Below, piece by piece: positions 24,482-33,208 of a stretch of 64,000 nt of DNA (positions are counted from its first letter, which is position 1; every line of letters starts with the position of its first letter). The stretch spans positions 24,851,932 through 24,915,931 of the forward strand of contig JAJLRJ010000008.1 of NCBI GenBank assembly GCA_024195265.1. Direction: 5' to 3'. The stretch comes from Dendrophyllia cribrosa. Lineage: Eukaryota > Cnidaria > Anthozoa > Scleractinia > Dendrophylliidae. The notes beneath the pieces were generated by a model, which saw nothing but the letters and a program-made list of their open reading frames with translations, was not told where the DNA came from and ran no database searches. Position numbers and translations under genes: made by a program.

Positions 24482-25131
24482 AATCTTTTCCCGTTTTTTG
24501 GGGCACCCAAACCAAGTTTTTGTTTTGCATTAATGGTATTTCGTGCCAAAGCATGACCCCACTGTCTTTCTTTCCAGGGAATGGAATCCAAAGCGGCGAC
24601 CATTTTCCTGTCTGCTTTATTTTTACATTTGCGTGGATTTGCTTCTTTTGCGCAGACTGAATAATCAACATCGTGTTGCATAGCAACTGCATCTGTTTTT
24701 CCAGTTGGTTGTTGCCAGATTTCAAGAATCTTTCCAGTTTCATCGAATCTAACTTGCTTATCCAATGGGTTATACGGACCAGTGAAGTTATGCCCGGGAA
24801 GAGTGAAACCTTTCTTTGGTCTTGGCAGTTTCCCAATCAAGTTATGAACATCCAATCCACTTCCATCCAAATCTGCTCGATCTGTCTTATATTTTCTGTT
24901 TGGTCTAATTGCTGTGCTCAGTTGATCCATCATATCGGAAGAGGTTTTGGCAAGAAATGGTTTCATCTTATCCAAAGCAAAATCTAATGCTTTTTTCTGA
25001 GTGTTTTTGTTTCTCAGCAGTTCACTTGCCCCATATCTTCCCATTTCAACTGTTTTCTTTCCCAACCATGGAATTGCATGAGCAAAACCAGTCAAAGCCA
25101 ATTCTCCAATGCCCCCACCTTGTGAGGGCAG
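24478..25131 (-). CDS. Phospholipase A2-domain virion protein (element A)
   Basis: The central region reads LPGHNFTGPYNPLDKQV followed by AVAMQHDVDYS. This is the calcium-loop plus HDxxY catalytic pattern of the PLA2 domain in parvovirus VP1, reported in adintovirus-like elements and used to breach endosomes (family knowledge). The expected residues are present: His-Asp, Tyr and a Lys-rich helix with Cys. The frame is open from a stop just upstream, yet no ATG precedes the conserved GELALTG segment; the candidate start at 25131 is CTG, in the place an ATG would occupy. The partial copy A2 shares this CTG. Either a non-AUG start or an old mutation inherited by both copies. Confidence 0.85.
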   Translation of the reverse strand: MPSQGGGIGELALTGFAHAIPWLGKKTVEMGRYGASELLRNKNTQKKALDFALDKMKPFLAKTSSDMMDQLSTAIRPNRKYKTDRADLDGSGLDVHNLIGKLPRPKKGFTLPGHNFTGPYNPLDKQVRFDETGKILEIWQQPTGKTDAVAMQHDVDYSVCAKEANPRKCKNKADRKMVAALDSIPWKERQWGHALARNTINAKQKLGLGAPKNGKRF

Positions 25132-25133
25132 AT

Positions 25134-25286
25134 TTAGTTTCCCGACTTTTTAACAAATCTTGTTTTCTTTATTCCACAGGAAGCGCAATGACAAAACCAC
25201 ATCTTTCTCCCATTTTTTGCAGTCATGGTTCCAGTTGGACCCACACAGTCAGTTTGTTTCTTCTCCTTCACGCAATATGACTTCAT
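25134..25286 (-). CDS. 50-aa zinc-ribbon protein, DUF5679-like
   Basis: A complete small gene from ATG 25286 to TAA 25134, fitted between the protease stop (25289) and the PLA2 gene. Cysteines lie as YCVKEKKQTDC then CHCASCG, and it ends with KKTRFVKK. The pattern matches the short DUF5679 zinc ribbon, a small protein common next to adenovirus- and parvovirus-like capsid genes in such elements (family knowledge). Intact and nearly identical in A2 (60011-60163). Function unproven; nucleic-acid binding is likely from the Cys pairs and basic end. Confidence 0.7.
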   Translation of the reverse strand: MKSYCVKEKKQTDCVGPTGTMTAKNGRKMWFCHCASCGIKKTRFVKKSGN

Positions 25287-25288
25287 TT

Positions 25289-25972
25289 TCAATCGAAATA
25301 TTCTTTTATGAATCTTTCATTTTGCATTGTATCAGTCAAACTGAAAGGCTGGAGAATATCATAGAAGTCTTTTCCCTGCGACCATTGATGGAGGAAATAA
25401 AGACAATAATACCCACAAAGGACACTGTTGATATTTTGATACTGACTGCTGTTCCAAATCACCGGTTTGTTGCTTTTGAATTCTTGTGGAAATCCTATTC
25501 CAAAAGAGTCAAAATACCATGTGAATTTTTTCCCTGGAGCGCAACAAACCCAATGAGTTCCTGCATTTTTCAGTGAATCCAAATTAATAATACAGGGAGT
25601 GTGTTTTTGTGGCATGAATTGATCTCTCGCAAAGATGCCTTTGAAGTTGGGAATCTCCAGAAAATCAATCCACTTCATGAGATCCACATTGTTCAGGGGT
25701 TTGTTTACAAATCTCGGCTTTTGCCAGGCTCGCTTCACAATATTGCCCCGAGAAGTGGGATGTTGTTGAATGGACTTTTCGATCCCAGTAGAAGTCCTTT
25801 GCCCTTTTTTGATTTTTTTTTGCCCATTCCAACCGAGTTTCGTCCCCAGCTTCCGATGAATGGAGGAGGCCGTGCCCAAGGGGTTCCCAATCTTGGAGCT
25901 CCTTTCCCTTTTGGACGCCCAACTCTTGGTGCCCCCTTTCCTTTTGGACGCCCAACTCTGGGAGCACCTCAC
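25289..25972 (-). CDS. Adenovirus-type cysteine protease (element A)
   Basis: Maturation protease of the adenain/Ulp1 clan, expected to cleave capsid precursors. The triad can be read: His in AGTHWVCC, Asp in WYFDSFG, and Cys in LCGYYCLYFL, with a Gln of the oxyanion hole just before. The conserved entry segment IPNFKGIFARD lies about 25 residues before. The frame is open far upstream, but that part overlaps the basic tail of the pX-like gene in another phase, so translation probably begins near 25740-25680 (first ATG in the core 25678). Intact in A2. Confidence 0.85.
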   Translation of the reverse strand: MRCSQSWASKRKGGTKSWASKRERSSKIGNPLGTASSIHRKLGTKLGWNGQKKIKKGQRTSTGIEKSIQQHPTSRGNIVKRAWQKPRFVNKPLNNVDLMKWIDFLEIPNFKGIFARDQFMPQKHTPCIINLDSLKNAGTHWVCCAPGKKFTWYFDSFGIGFPQEFKSNKPVIWNSSQYQNINSVLCGYYCLYFLHQWSQGKDFYDILQPFSLTDTMQNERFIKEYFD

Positions 25973-26589
25973 CAGCTCCCTTTCCCAAATAAATTCTTAA
26001 CCATGTCAAGTGCCAGTGGAACGCCAATGGATGCCAGCACAGTCCCTAACAATCCACCAGATTGTGTTTTGGTTGGTTTCACAACAACTTGTCCTCCTGA
26101 TTGCAGGGCAGTTAAAATATCCTGTTTCTGTTTTGATGTCAACAAATGTTTATTGTCAATCAGTTTCTGAATTTTATTTTGGAGAATGAGAAATCCACCC
26201 ACTTGGCCAGCTCCCTTTCCACTGATTGCTTTCACAACTTGACTTGCTCCTTCACTCGCCAAACCAGCTAATGCTGACAGTCCAAGTGTCTTTCCCAAAG
26301 TAGGCACCAGTGTTCTGGCAAGAGGAACAATAGCAGAAAACAGACTTCCACCTTGTTTCATCACTTTTCTAATTTGCGGTTTCGATATCTTTATCTCAAC
26401 TCCCTTTCCCAAAGCTGCGGCTTTGTCAGTTCTTTTAATTTGATTGGCTGTCAGCATCAGTTCATCACTTCCACTTGTTTGATTTCGTCCCAATCTCAGG
26501 GTAACAGGAGTGTTTGTTCTGAATGCTCTTCCAAGCTTTTGTTTTTGCCCTTCAGACAAATTTATTTTATGTGGGTGATATGTTGTTAT
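25969..26589 (-). pseudogene. pX-like minor virion/core protein, first copy (start lost, tail truncated)
   Basis: Contains INLSEGQKQKLGRAFRTN, a second LTANQIKR repeat, GKGVEIKISKPQ, and then a hydrophobic Gly/Ala/Leu segment (FSAIVPLARTLVPTLGK). This is typical of the pX-like minor virion proteins of cnidarian Polintons. Two lesions stand out against A2. The start codon at 26587-26589 is ATA where A2 has ATG after AAAA. A TGA stops the frame at 25969, just where A2 continues into a Gly-Arg-Lys-rich tail. The A1 product would thus lack its DNA-binding-like tail. Roles in core condensation or membrane lysis are inferred. Confidence 0.7.
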
Positions 26590-27907
26590 TTTTAATGATA
26601 ACATATGTTTTCGCTCCGCTTTTGGCAATGACTAATTCATTTCCAATTTTATCAATCTTAGCTGTTTCCTCATAGAGAACCACTGCATGCACATTGAAGT
26701 TCGCAGTCGCATTAGCATTCAGCGTATATCGAAATATCAACTGCTTGGGGTCTCTTGTTGGTTTTTCAGCTTGGTAAGACAAGTCGAAATAAATGAGGCT
26801 ATAAAGTGATTGAAAGTTAGCCAAATTCAACTGAGTCCCAGTGTTGAAGTCATTTTTCCTCATTGCATAAGCCATGACATCATTGAAGATTCTGACTTTT
26901 GATTCTGTGTCATAGTCAGTTTCAGGATAAAACACTCCATTTCCATACTCCAATCTGCAAGTTGACAAGGATGAGTTTGCATCTGCTGCATTCAGCTTGA
27001 AAGTATCCATCAAATATGGAGAGTCTTCTGCAGGGTCATCATTGGGTGGAGCTGTTCTTTTCAGCCAGACAAAAATATGCCTTACATTATCAATGCTCGC
27101 TCAAATCTGGAAGAACCCTGATGATCGTGCAGGAGCTGATTGTTCATATGTCTCCCTCAGATACTTCCATTGCGATTCTTTCAGGAATGAACTCACAAAT
27201 TTGTCATAAAGAGAATCTTTTGGCGTTAATCGTGGCACCCAAAGCAAAAATCTGTTGATAACAACTCTTCCAGGATCTGTACCATTTGCCATATGAATTA
27301 ATTCAGAATCCTGTTGAAGATTAATTTCAAATTGTAGTTGCATTGGGACCAATATCCTGTCTTCCAGTTCTTCGAAAAAGGAGAAACGATTCAGGGGAAT
27401 AATCGTGTTGACATTTTTTGCCTCTCCAGTTCCATTGTCTCGAAGAGTTTGAGTTTGCAACCGGCGAGCTTCAAATCCTGTGTTATTCGCAGCTGTTGTT
27501 GCATTCACATCTAAATACCAGAAACTGTTCTTTGCTACTGATCTGCTGAAGTCATCGGAGTATTCCAACAGATTTTTAACAAAAGTAACTTTATGCAGAT
27601 TGTCAGGTTCGTAAACAATCTTCCCTGCAGATCTGATGGTCATGTGTTTTATCAGGGAATGTGAGCCATTTATGACTGTTATCCTATCAGCAGCAGCATA
27701 TCCAGCACCATCTGCTAATTTCTGGAGTTGAAATTGCACCTCAAAATAAGCGTTATGCCAGTCATAAAACGCCGATCTGTCATTGATGGTGAATTTATAA
27801 CTATTTTTTCCTTGTGCTTGCCCATTTGCTGGGGCTCTGAGTACATCATCCAACTGGAATCTTACTAATTCATTTCTTTGGAGATATTCATTCGATCGAA
27901 AAGCCAT
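26567..27907 (-). pseudogene. Major capsid protein, first copy (nonsense mutation)
   Basis: Hexon-like double jelly-roll capsid protein; the start reads MAFRSNEYLQRNELVRFQ. Identity is inferred from length (428 aa in A2), position after the pX-like gene, and the Polinton MCP character of segments such as TINDRSAFYDWHNAYFEVQF. In this copy a single substitution makes TGA near codon 269, splitting the gene into 27101-27907 and a downstream open part. The original stop is also lost relative to A2, so the frame runs to 26567 and overlaps the pX-like start. A2 (61537-62823) is intact. Confidence 0.85.
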
Positions 27908-27921
27908 TTTGATAGATTATT

Positions 27922-28320
27922 TTAAATTCCTTGGCCACTGATCAGTCTATTCAGGATGTCATTTGCAGTTTCTCTCTGTGGTTGTTTCACAGGGAGCGAA
28001 GCCGAGAGTGATTGTGGTTTTCGTCCTCGTTTCGCACATGGTTTTCCAATCTTCATGTTTCCCAGTTTTTTCATAATCAAATCACCTGATTTTTCAACTG
28101 CTGCTTTGCCAAGTTTTTCTCCAGCGTGAGAAATTCCTGCGTCCAATGCTTTTTTAGCAAATGGTTTCGCAACTTTCTTGAGAATTCCTTTCATTGTTGG
28201 TGCTGCCATCTTTTTCAGTGGCTTGAAGATGGAATCAAAAATAATTCCTGTTCCTTTATGCTTATAAACAAACTTCCCCAGTTTGGGATGGTAATAACGA
28301 GAAAATTCATATGCTTTCAT
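27922..28320 (-). CDS. Small basic virion-type protein (132 aa)
   Basis: Starts MKAYEFSRYYHPKLGKFVYK just downstream of TATAAA and ends 14 bp before the MCP start. It is rich in Lys, Gly and Ala, with an amphipathic middle (KPLKKMAAPTMKGILKKVA) and an RGRKP patch. Placement between penton and MCP suggests a virion component: a core or membrane-active peptide by analogy with adenovirus minor proteins. The family is not one I can name. Identical in length in A2. Confidence 0.65.
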   Translation of the reverse strand: MKAYEFSRYYHPKLGKFVYKHKGTGIIFDSIFKPLKKMAAPTMKGILKKVAKPFAKKALDAGISHAGEKLGKAAVEKSGDLIMKKLGNMKIGKPCAKRGRKPQSLSASLPVKQPQRETANDILNRLISGQGI

Positions 28321-28321
28321 T

Positions 28322-29080
28322 TTATAGTCTTTTGTTTAATATCAACGAGAATGCTGTGTCTGCCCCATTCAGGTTAACAATTCTTCTTTTCCCGTCTGTG
28401 ATATACATCCGAATTGAGCTGATCGTGTTTTTATTCACAGGGCAGAATGCTATTTTTCTGGGTTCGCGCTCAAAACTATATGATGCCTGCAGAACAGATG
28501 TGGAAAAGGAATAGATGATGTCAGTCTCTTCCCCATCCACAAGTGAATCATTTGTCAAATAGCAATGAATGTTCAACATATCAGTATCTTGACTGAGATT
28601 TGGAACTTTGGGGCCAATATTAACTTTCTCCTTCAGAATCTTTTTATCAAACCCCACAAGATCCCCGAAATTCGATTGGGTGAAATCCAGTTGATAATTT
28701 TCAGCCAGTGTTATTGTCACTCTGAAAGTTTCATTGCTGAAGGCCAGATTGATTGGAAAAACATCCTCTTTTCCAGCGACTTTCACCACTGTTGCTTTTT
28801 GAATGAAATCATTTATCCCAGAATAGTCCCAAACTCCAGCAGGAAAAGCAATATCGGAAAATGTTTTCCCACCATCAGAGGAAAACCTGATCAGTTGATT
28901 TTCATATTGTGGATTTATGTTATACCACGTAAAACTCATATTGATGATTCGTTTCAACCCAACAACATATTGATCATTTGGGTCAAGAATAATTGGACGA
29001 TTAAATTTTGTTGTGAAATTTTCAGGTTTGTTTTGTCTGTTCTTAACAGCGTAAGATGATAAAACAATTTCTCTTTCCAT
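28322..29080 (-). CDS. Penton-like minor capsid protein (element A)
   Basis: Start MEREIVLSSYAVKNRQNKPE follows CATAAA. A beta-rich protein of 252 aa with FNRPIILDPNDQYVVGLKRI and a C-terminal FCPVNKNTISSIRMYITDG, matching the single jelly-roll minor capsid proteins that form pentons in Polinton particles. Its place beside the MCP supports this. An in-frame ATG upstream (29116) exists, but A2 and the TAAAATG context favour 29080. Intact here and in A2. Confidence 0.8.
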   Translation of the reverse strand: MEREIVLSSYAVKNRQNKPENFTTKFNRPIILDPNDQYVVGLKRIINMSFTWYNINPQYENQLIRFSSDGGKTFSDIAFPAGVWDYSGINDFIQKATVVKVAGKEDVFPINLAFSNETFRVTITLAENYQLDFTQSNFGDLVGFDKKILKEKVNIGPKVPNLSQDTDMLNIHCYLTNDSLVDGEETDIIYSFSTSVLQASYSFEREPRKIAFCPVNKNTISSIRMYITDGKRRIVNLNGADTAFSLILNKRL

Positions 29081-29081
29081 T

Positions 29082-30110
29082 TTATGTTTTGAAATAGTTT
29101 CTGAAGAGCTTTTCATGTTGGGATTTATTGATCACTGACTCTTTCAGGAGAAGATCAAGAATGCCCACTCCAGTGTTTCTGATTGCTAGATTTGTATTCC
29201 CAGCAAGAATGGAGCCAATGATGACCTCAAGTTTCTGGAGAAGTTCTTTGGGATTGGAGAAAAAGCGGATGGCTCCACCTTTTTTTCTTCGGGTTGTCAT
29301 TCCAGAACCTTGAAATGTTTTGGCTTTCTTGTTGTAATGTTTTATATATTCATTCAGAACTTTGAAGGAACGGTCTATTTTTCCATGCTCCTTTCTCATT
29401 GTCTGTTCAGCTATTTCTTTGTTTTTGAATCTTTTAGTCCAAGCAGCTTTATACCCTTTTAATTGGTTTCTTCTATGTTTTGCATCAGCAAGAATGTTTT
29501 GCTCAAGATAATTTTGTTTCTGTTTTGCTGTGAAAGTTGGGTCAGAAAGGACCCAATCCACTGTGTTATAAGTATCAATCTCCAATTCAGTTAGATATCC
29601 ATCTGCAACCTCTTGATGTTCTTTCTCATCCTTTGTGTCTTTTTCTGCTTTCTTTTTCTTTTCTTGTTCTTCATCCTCAGGCTCCAAAGAGTAATCAGGA
29701 ATTTCATCTTCATATGGAGGTGGATCACCTCCAAACTCTTCCCTCAATTCTCCCAAAAAAGTTTGTGGGACTTGTTTTTCAGCTTGCGGTGAAACGACCT
29801 CATCATCATCCAACAAACTGCCAACATCCATCTCTTCAAATGGATCGACTTCTGGATAATAATCTATGCCTGGATCGACTTTTGAGGTTGTTGGTTGTTT
29901 CCTCCTTCGAATTGGCAAGGATGGCTGTCTCAAATTCGACGCAACAACCTCATCTAGTTTTGCTGTTATGGGACGGAACATTTTTTCCAGTCCAGTTTGG
30001 CTTGTCTCTTCACCCAACTTTTTCTGGGTGATTGCATTGTGAACAAAGTTGATTTTTTTGCCCAAAGCAGATTTGCTTTTGGCCATTTCATTCCATTTCA
30101 ATAAACTCAT
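29082..30110 (-). CDS. PPxY-bearing acidic/basic virion protein (element A)
   Basis: About 340 residues from MSLLKWNEMAKSKSALGKK. The middle is acidic and carries DPPPYEDE, a PPxY late-domain type motif that in other viruses recruits Nedd4-family ligases. A Lys/Glu coiled segment follows, then a region ending in RKKGGAIRFFSNP and amphipathic helices. No named domain. It lies between the penton and the divergent ATPase gene; 73 bp separates the two starts and must hold a two-way promoter. The end overlaps the penton start by a few bases. Likely a structural or assembly protein. Confidence 0.6.
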   Translation of the reverse strand: MSLLKWNEMAKSKSALGKKINFVHNAITQKKLGEETSQTGLEKMFRPITAKLDEVVASNLRQPSLPIRRRKQPTTSKVDPGIDYYPEVDPFEEMDVGSLLDDDEVVSPQAEKQVPQTFLGELREEFGGDPPPYEDEIPDYSLEPEDEEQEKKKKAEKDTKDEKEHQEVADGYLTELEIDTYNTVDWVLSDPTFTAKQKQNYLEQNILADAKHRRNQLKGYKAAWTKRFKNKEIAEQTMRKEHGKIDRSFKVLNEYIKHYNKKAKTFQGSGMTTRRKKGGAIRFFSNPKELLQKLEVIIGSILAGNTNLAIRNTGVGILDLLLKESVINKSQHEKLFRNYFKT

Positions 30111-30183
30111 TTTAAGTCCACAAACATGAATTTGGATGAAGAACATGATGTTGAACATCCGAATTTGTCTTCTGGGAAATAAA
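30111..30183. promoter_or_regulatory. Bidirectional promoter region of element A
   Basis: The 73 bp between the PPxY gene (-) and the ATPase gene (+). The plus start is preceded by GGGAAATAAAATG. No TATATATAC cassette of the element B type is present. Confidence 0.45.
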
Positions 30184-30816
30184 ATGAAGATTCCAAATTA
30201 TGATTGTCAGGACCCAATCACAAACGTTCGGCAGTTGCATTCCTTCATGCCGGATCGAACTTTCAGAATGTTGATCTGTGGTCCTTCAGGATCTGGAAAA
30301 ACAAACGTTCTCCTGGATATGATTTTGAGATTGTTGTATTACGATAAGATTTATCTCTATGCGAAAAATCTGGATCAAGCCAAATATCAACATCTGCTGA
30401 AAACATTTCGCCCAATCAGCAAAGAAGCTGGGTATGATATTGTGGAAGCATCCTCGGATGAAATTATCCCAGTTTCTGAATTATCTGGAGAGAATCAAAA
30501 ACTGGTTGTTTTCGATGATTTTGTTTGTGAGAAAAACCAAAAGCCATTGATTGATTATTTCATACAGGGCAGGCACAAGAATTGTTCTGTGATTTATCTT
30601 TCACAAAGTTATTTCCAAACACCAAAAGATATCCGCCTGAATTGTTCACATCTTTGCATTTTTGAATTTCCAAGCAACAAAGAAATCACTGCAATCTGCA
30701 GGGAAAACAACATCAAGAAAGAAGATTATGTGAAAGCCACGCGTGATCCGTTTTCTTTCCTCTATGTGGATAAACCAAGGAAATTCATGGCTAAAAACTT
30801 TGATGAAACAATATAA
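30184..30816 (+). CDS. FtsK/HerA-type genome-packaging ATPase (element A)
   Basis: Pumps viral DNA into capsids. The Walker A motif CGPSGSGKTN lies near residue 25-35, Walker B is KLVVFDDFVC, and a sensor-like SVIYLSQSYFQ follows, all in the order seen in A32-like packaging ATPases. About 210 aa from ATG 30184 (context TAAAATG); an upstream in-frame ATG at 30136 is less likely. Its stop is one base from the next start (30818), so the two plus-strand genes are tightly packed. Confidence 0.9.
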   Translation: MKIPNYDCQDPITNVRQLHSFMPDRTFRMLICGPSGSGKTNVLLDMILRLLYYDKIYLYAKNLDQAKYQHLLKTFRPISKEAGYDIVEASSDEIIPVSELSGENQKLVVFDDFVCEKNQKPLIDYFIQGRHKNCSVIYLSQSYFQTPKDIRLNCSHLCIFEFPSNKEITAICRENNIKKEDYVKATRDPFSFLYVDKPRKFMAKNFDETI

Positions 30817-30817
30817 A

Positions 30818-32671
30818 ATGAGCTACTCAAATGGATTACTTTCTGAAACACACACCTCACAGGGAGGTCGAGATGGAAGAGATGGAAGAGATGGATTGCC
30901 AGGAGTTGGTTTTAAGCTGACATCCACAGGAGATTATGACATGTCAAACAGAAAACTGGTCAATGTCGCTGAAGGAACAGGAAATGCAGAAGCAGTCACA
31001 AAACATCAAGTTGACTCGTTGAAAAGCAGTGTGGAAACCAAACTGATTCAACTGAGAGCAGATTCTTTGCAAGTTGACGGTTCTTCTCATATGACAGGAG
31101 ACTTGGTTCTCAGGGGAAAGAAACTGATTCTTCCTGGAGAAATTGACATGGATCGGAAACTGATCACAAATCTTGATACTGATGAATCAAATGATCTTTC
31201 TGCGGTGAATATGGTGACGCTGAAAAAATATCACCCAGCTGCACCTGCTCACACGCATGAAGTAACGAAAGACATTGATTTGAAAGGACTTTTCCATGTC
31301 ACGCATTCAAAACAACAAACTTATGGTGATCTTTCCGCGAACTATAACAATCTGATCTCCTATGATGACGCAAAGAATGTTTTTGTCAGCAGAAAAGAAA
31401 CGTTTCCAATGGAAACAAGCTTGGATATGGGAACTAATTTCATTTATAACGTGAAAGACCCGACAGCAATCGATCAAGCAGCCAATAAAAAATATGTGGA
31501 TGGTCATGTTGAATTGGTGAAGTCATCAATTAGGTTTGTGGCTGGCACTGTTCTTTCCAAGTCTGGAGGAACAATGATAGGCCCAATCGATATGGGGGCA
31601 CATCAAATATCAAATCTGGGGGATCCAATAAACGACAACGATGCAACGTCAAAATCTTGGGTTGATTTGGAGATTGCGGCTGGCAGAACCAAAACAGAAA
31701 ACGATTTGAAAAAATTCGTGAATGAAACATCCATTTCCCCCGCTGGAAATGTCAAAGATGCATTTCATTTTCTCATGAGTGATGCGGGGGAATCTTTCAA
31801 TGGACATGATTTGCAAATTGTGGGCGTTGTGGATTTCCCATCTTCTCCGCATCATTTCAATAAGAAGGCGTTTCAGCTGACCATTGGGAAAGATTCCTCA
31901 AATCTGTTTTCTGGGAGAATGGGATTTAATATGCGAAATCTACCGGAAGGGGAGTTCACTTTGGTTGTTGAGTTTTTTCCTGAGGCAATGACGAATGTGA
32001 GCGTTGATGCTGTTTCCACAAGTTTGAATATCAACCAACAATCAACGAAAAAGTTTTCCAAATATTCTCGATCAATCATTCACATGCATAAATGGCACAT
32101 TTCTCCCCCAGAATTTGTCTATCTGGATCTGAAATGGCAGGGAACAGCAGCATCTTCTTCAATCGGAACAACTCATTTGATCGTTTATGGAATTGCCGGA
32201 TCCCACGCAGATGTACCAAGTTCTGTTTATGATTCTCCCTTCATCTTTGACTCGGGGAAGATGGTTATGCAGAGAGACTTGGATTTGAATGGGCAAAAGT
32301 TGTTGAATTTCACTCCCAAATCCAGATCAGTCATTATTGGGGAATATGATTCCAGCAAAGACCCTAATAAAATTTTTTTCTCAAATAATCTTGCCTCGCC
32401 ATATTATTTTGGGGTAGACTACACAATCAAAAAGGTATGTTTGCAAGTAAAATCGAGTGATCCACAAAAAGTATTGAATCATGCAAGAACAGCTGTGAGA
32501 GTTTCTGCAGGGGACCAAACCGTACAAGTTTATGGTGTCTGGATTGGCCTTACACATAATATATCTTATACTTTCAATTTCTTTGTGAGTGAGCATGATA
32601 ATTTACATATTATTCTTAAAAAAACCGATACTATTCAAACAGCAAGCGTTGTAATGTTGATTGAAATCTGA
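30818..32671 (+). CDS. Collagen/tail-fibre-like attachment protein (element A)
   Basis: 617 aa. The N-terminus has a collagen-like stretch GGRDGRDGRDGLPGVG (residues about 16-31). Then come repeats of the phage tail-fibre kind, with a D-M/L core, NL/NV, and a closing K-x-x-VD: near residues 39-66, 109-140, 200-226 (ending NKKYVDG) and 253-279 (NLGDPINDNDAT), plus a partial one near 490. The C-terminal half is beta-rich with SPPEFVYLDLKWQG and would be the receptor-binding head. Trimeric fibre is the inferred fold, the functional counterpart of adenovirus fibre. Intact. Confidence 0.7.
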   Translation: MSYSNGLLSETHTSQGGRDGRDGRDGLPGVGFKLTSTGDYDMSNRKLVNVAEGTGNAEAVTKHQVDSLKSSVETKLIQLRADSLQVDGSSHMTGDLVLRGKKLILPGEIDMDRKLITNLDTDESNDLSAVNMVTLKKYHPAAPAHTHEVTKDIDLKGLFHVTHSKQQTYGDLSANYNNLISYDDAKNVFVSRKETFPMETSLDMGTNFIYNVKDPTAIDQAANKKYVDGHVELVKSSIRFVAGTVLSKSGGTMIGPIDMGAHQISNLGDPINDNDATSKSWVDLEIAAGRTKTENDLKKFVNETSISPAGNVKDAFHFLMSDAGESFNGHDLQIVGVVDFPSSPHHFNKKAFQLTIGKDSSNLFSGRMGFNMRNLPEGEFTLVVEFFPEAMTNVSVDAVSTSLNINQQSTKKFSKYSRSIIHMHKWHISPPEFVYLDLKWQGTAASSSIGTTHLIVYGIAGSHADVPSSVYDSPFIFDSGKMVMQRDLDLNGQKLLNFTPKSRSVIIGEYDSSKDPNKIFFSNNLASPYYFGVDYTIKKVCLQVKSSDPQKVLNHARTAVRVSAGDQTVQVYGVWIGLTHNISYTFNFFVSEHDNLHIILKKTDTIQTASVVMLIEI

Positions 32672-32685
32672 ATTCTTCTCCAAAA

Positions 32686-33183
32686 ATGAAAAGAAAGAAA
32701 CCCAAACAGAAGATTTTCAACTTCAACCACATCAACCCAGATTTATACCCAGAAAAAGTGGAAGAAATCAAAAAACTTTACCGCTTTTATCACAAAAAGT
32801 TTTGGTGCCTGAAAAGAGCTCACAAACATTTCAAACAGATGAATTTGATTGCCAACTTATCATCAACAGCATTGGTTGCGATTGGTGCGATTGCTGGAGG
32901 AGTCACCATGATCCCTGTGATTCTTGGAGTGATTTCAGGCTTGGGGTTGATGCTGAAAACAGGAAATGAAGTGAAAAACTATGGGAATAAAATCGAGATG
33001 ACAAAGTTCGCTTTCACCACATATGAAAAAACTTTGACTGATTTGCGGTTTGCTTTGAGAAGTGGATATTTCAATCAAGATGATTTTCTTGCAACAATGG
33101 AAGCGGTTGATGGGATAGTGATTGACTTGGGACTGGATCTCGAAAACTTTGAGAAAAAATACAGTCAAATATGGGAAGATTGA
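32686..33183 (+). CDS. Two-helix glycine-rich membrane protein (element A)
   Basis: 165 aa. A basic N-terminus (MKRKKPKQKIFNF) leads to an amphipathic segment, then a long hydrophobic Gly/Ala/Ile stretch (residues about 60-90, IGAIAGGVTMIPVILGVISG) and a helical C-terminal domain. The same layout occurs in the element B protein at 36993-37676, so this is a shared Polinton family, probably a membrane-interacting virion protein. Neighbour of the fibre gene, 14 bp after its stop. Confidence 0.6.
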   Translation: MKRKKPKQKIFNFNHINPDLYPEKVEEIKKLYRFYHKKFWCLKRAHKHFKQMNLIANLSSTALVAIGAIAGGVTMIPVILGVISGLGLMLKTGNEVKNYGNKIEMTKFAFTTYEKTLTDLRFALRSGYFNQDDFLATMEAVDGIVIDLGLDLENFEKKYSQIWED

Positions 33184-33208
33184 TTTTTCATTTCTGGGAA
33201 ATGAAAAC

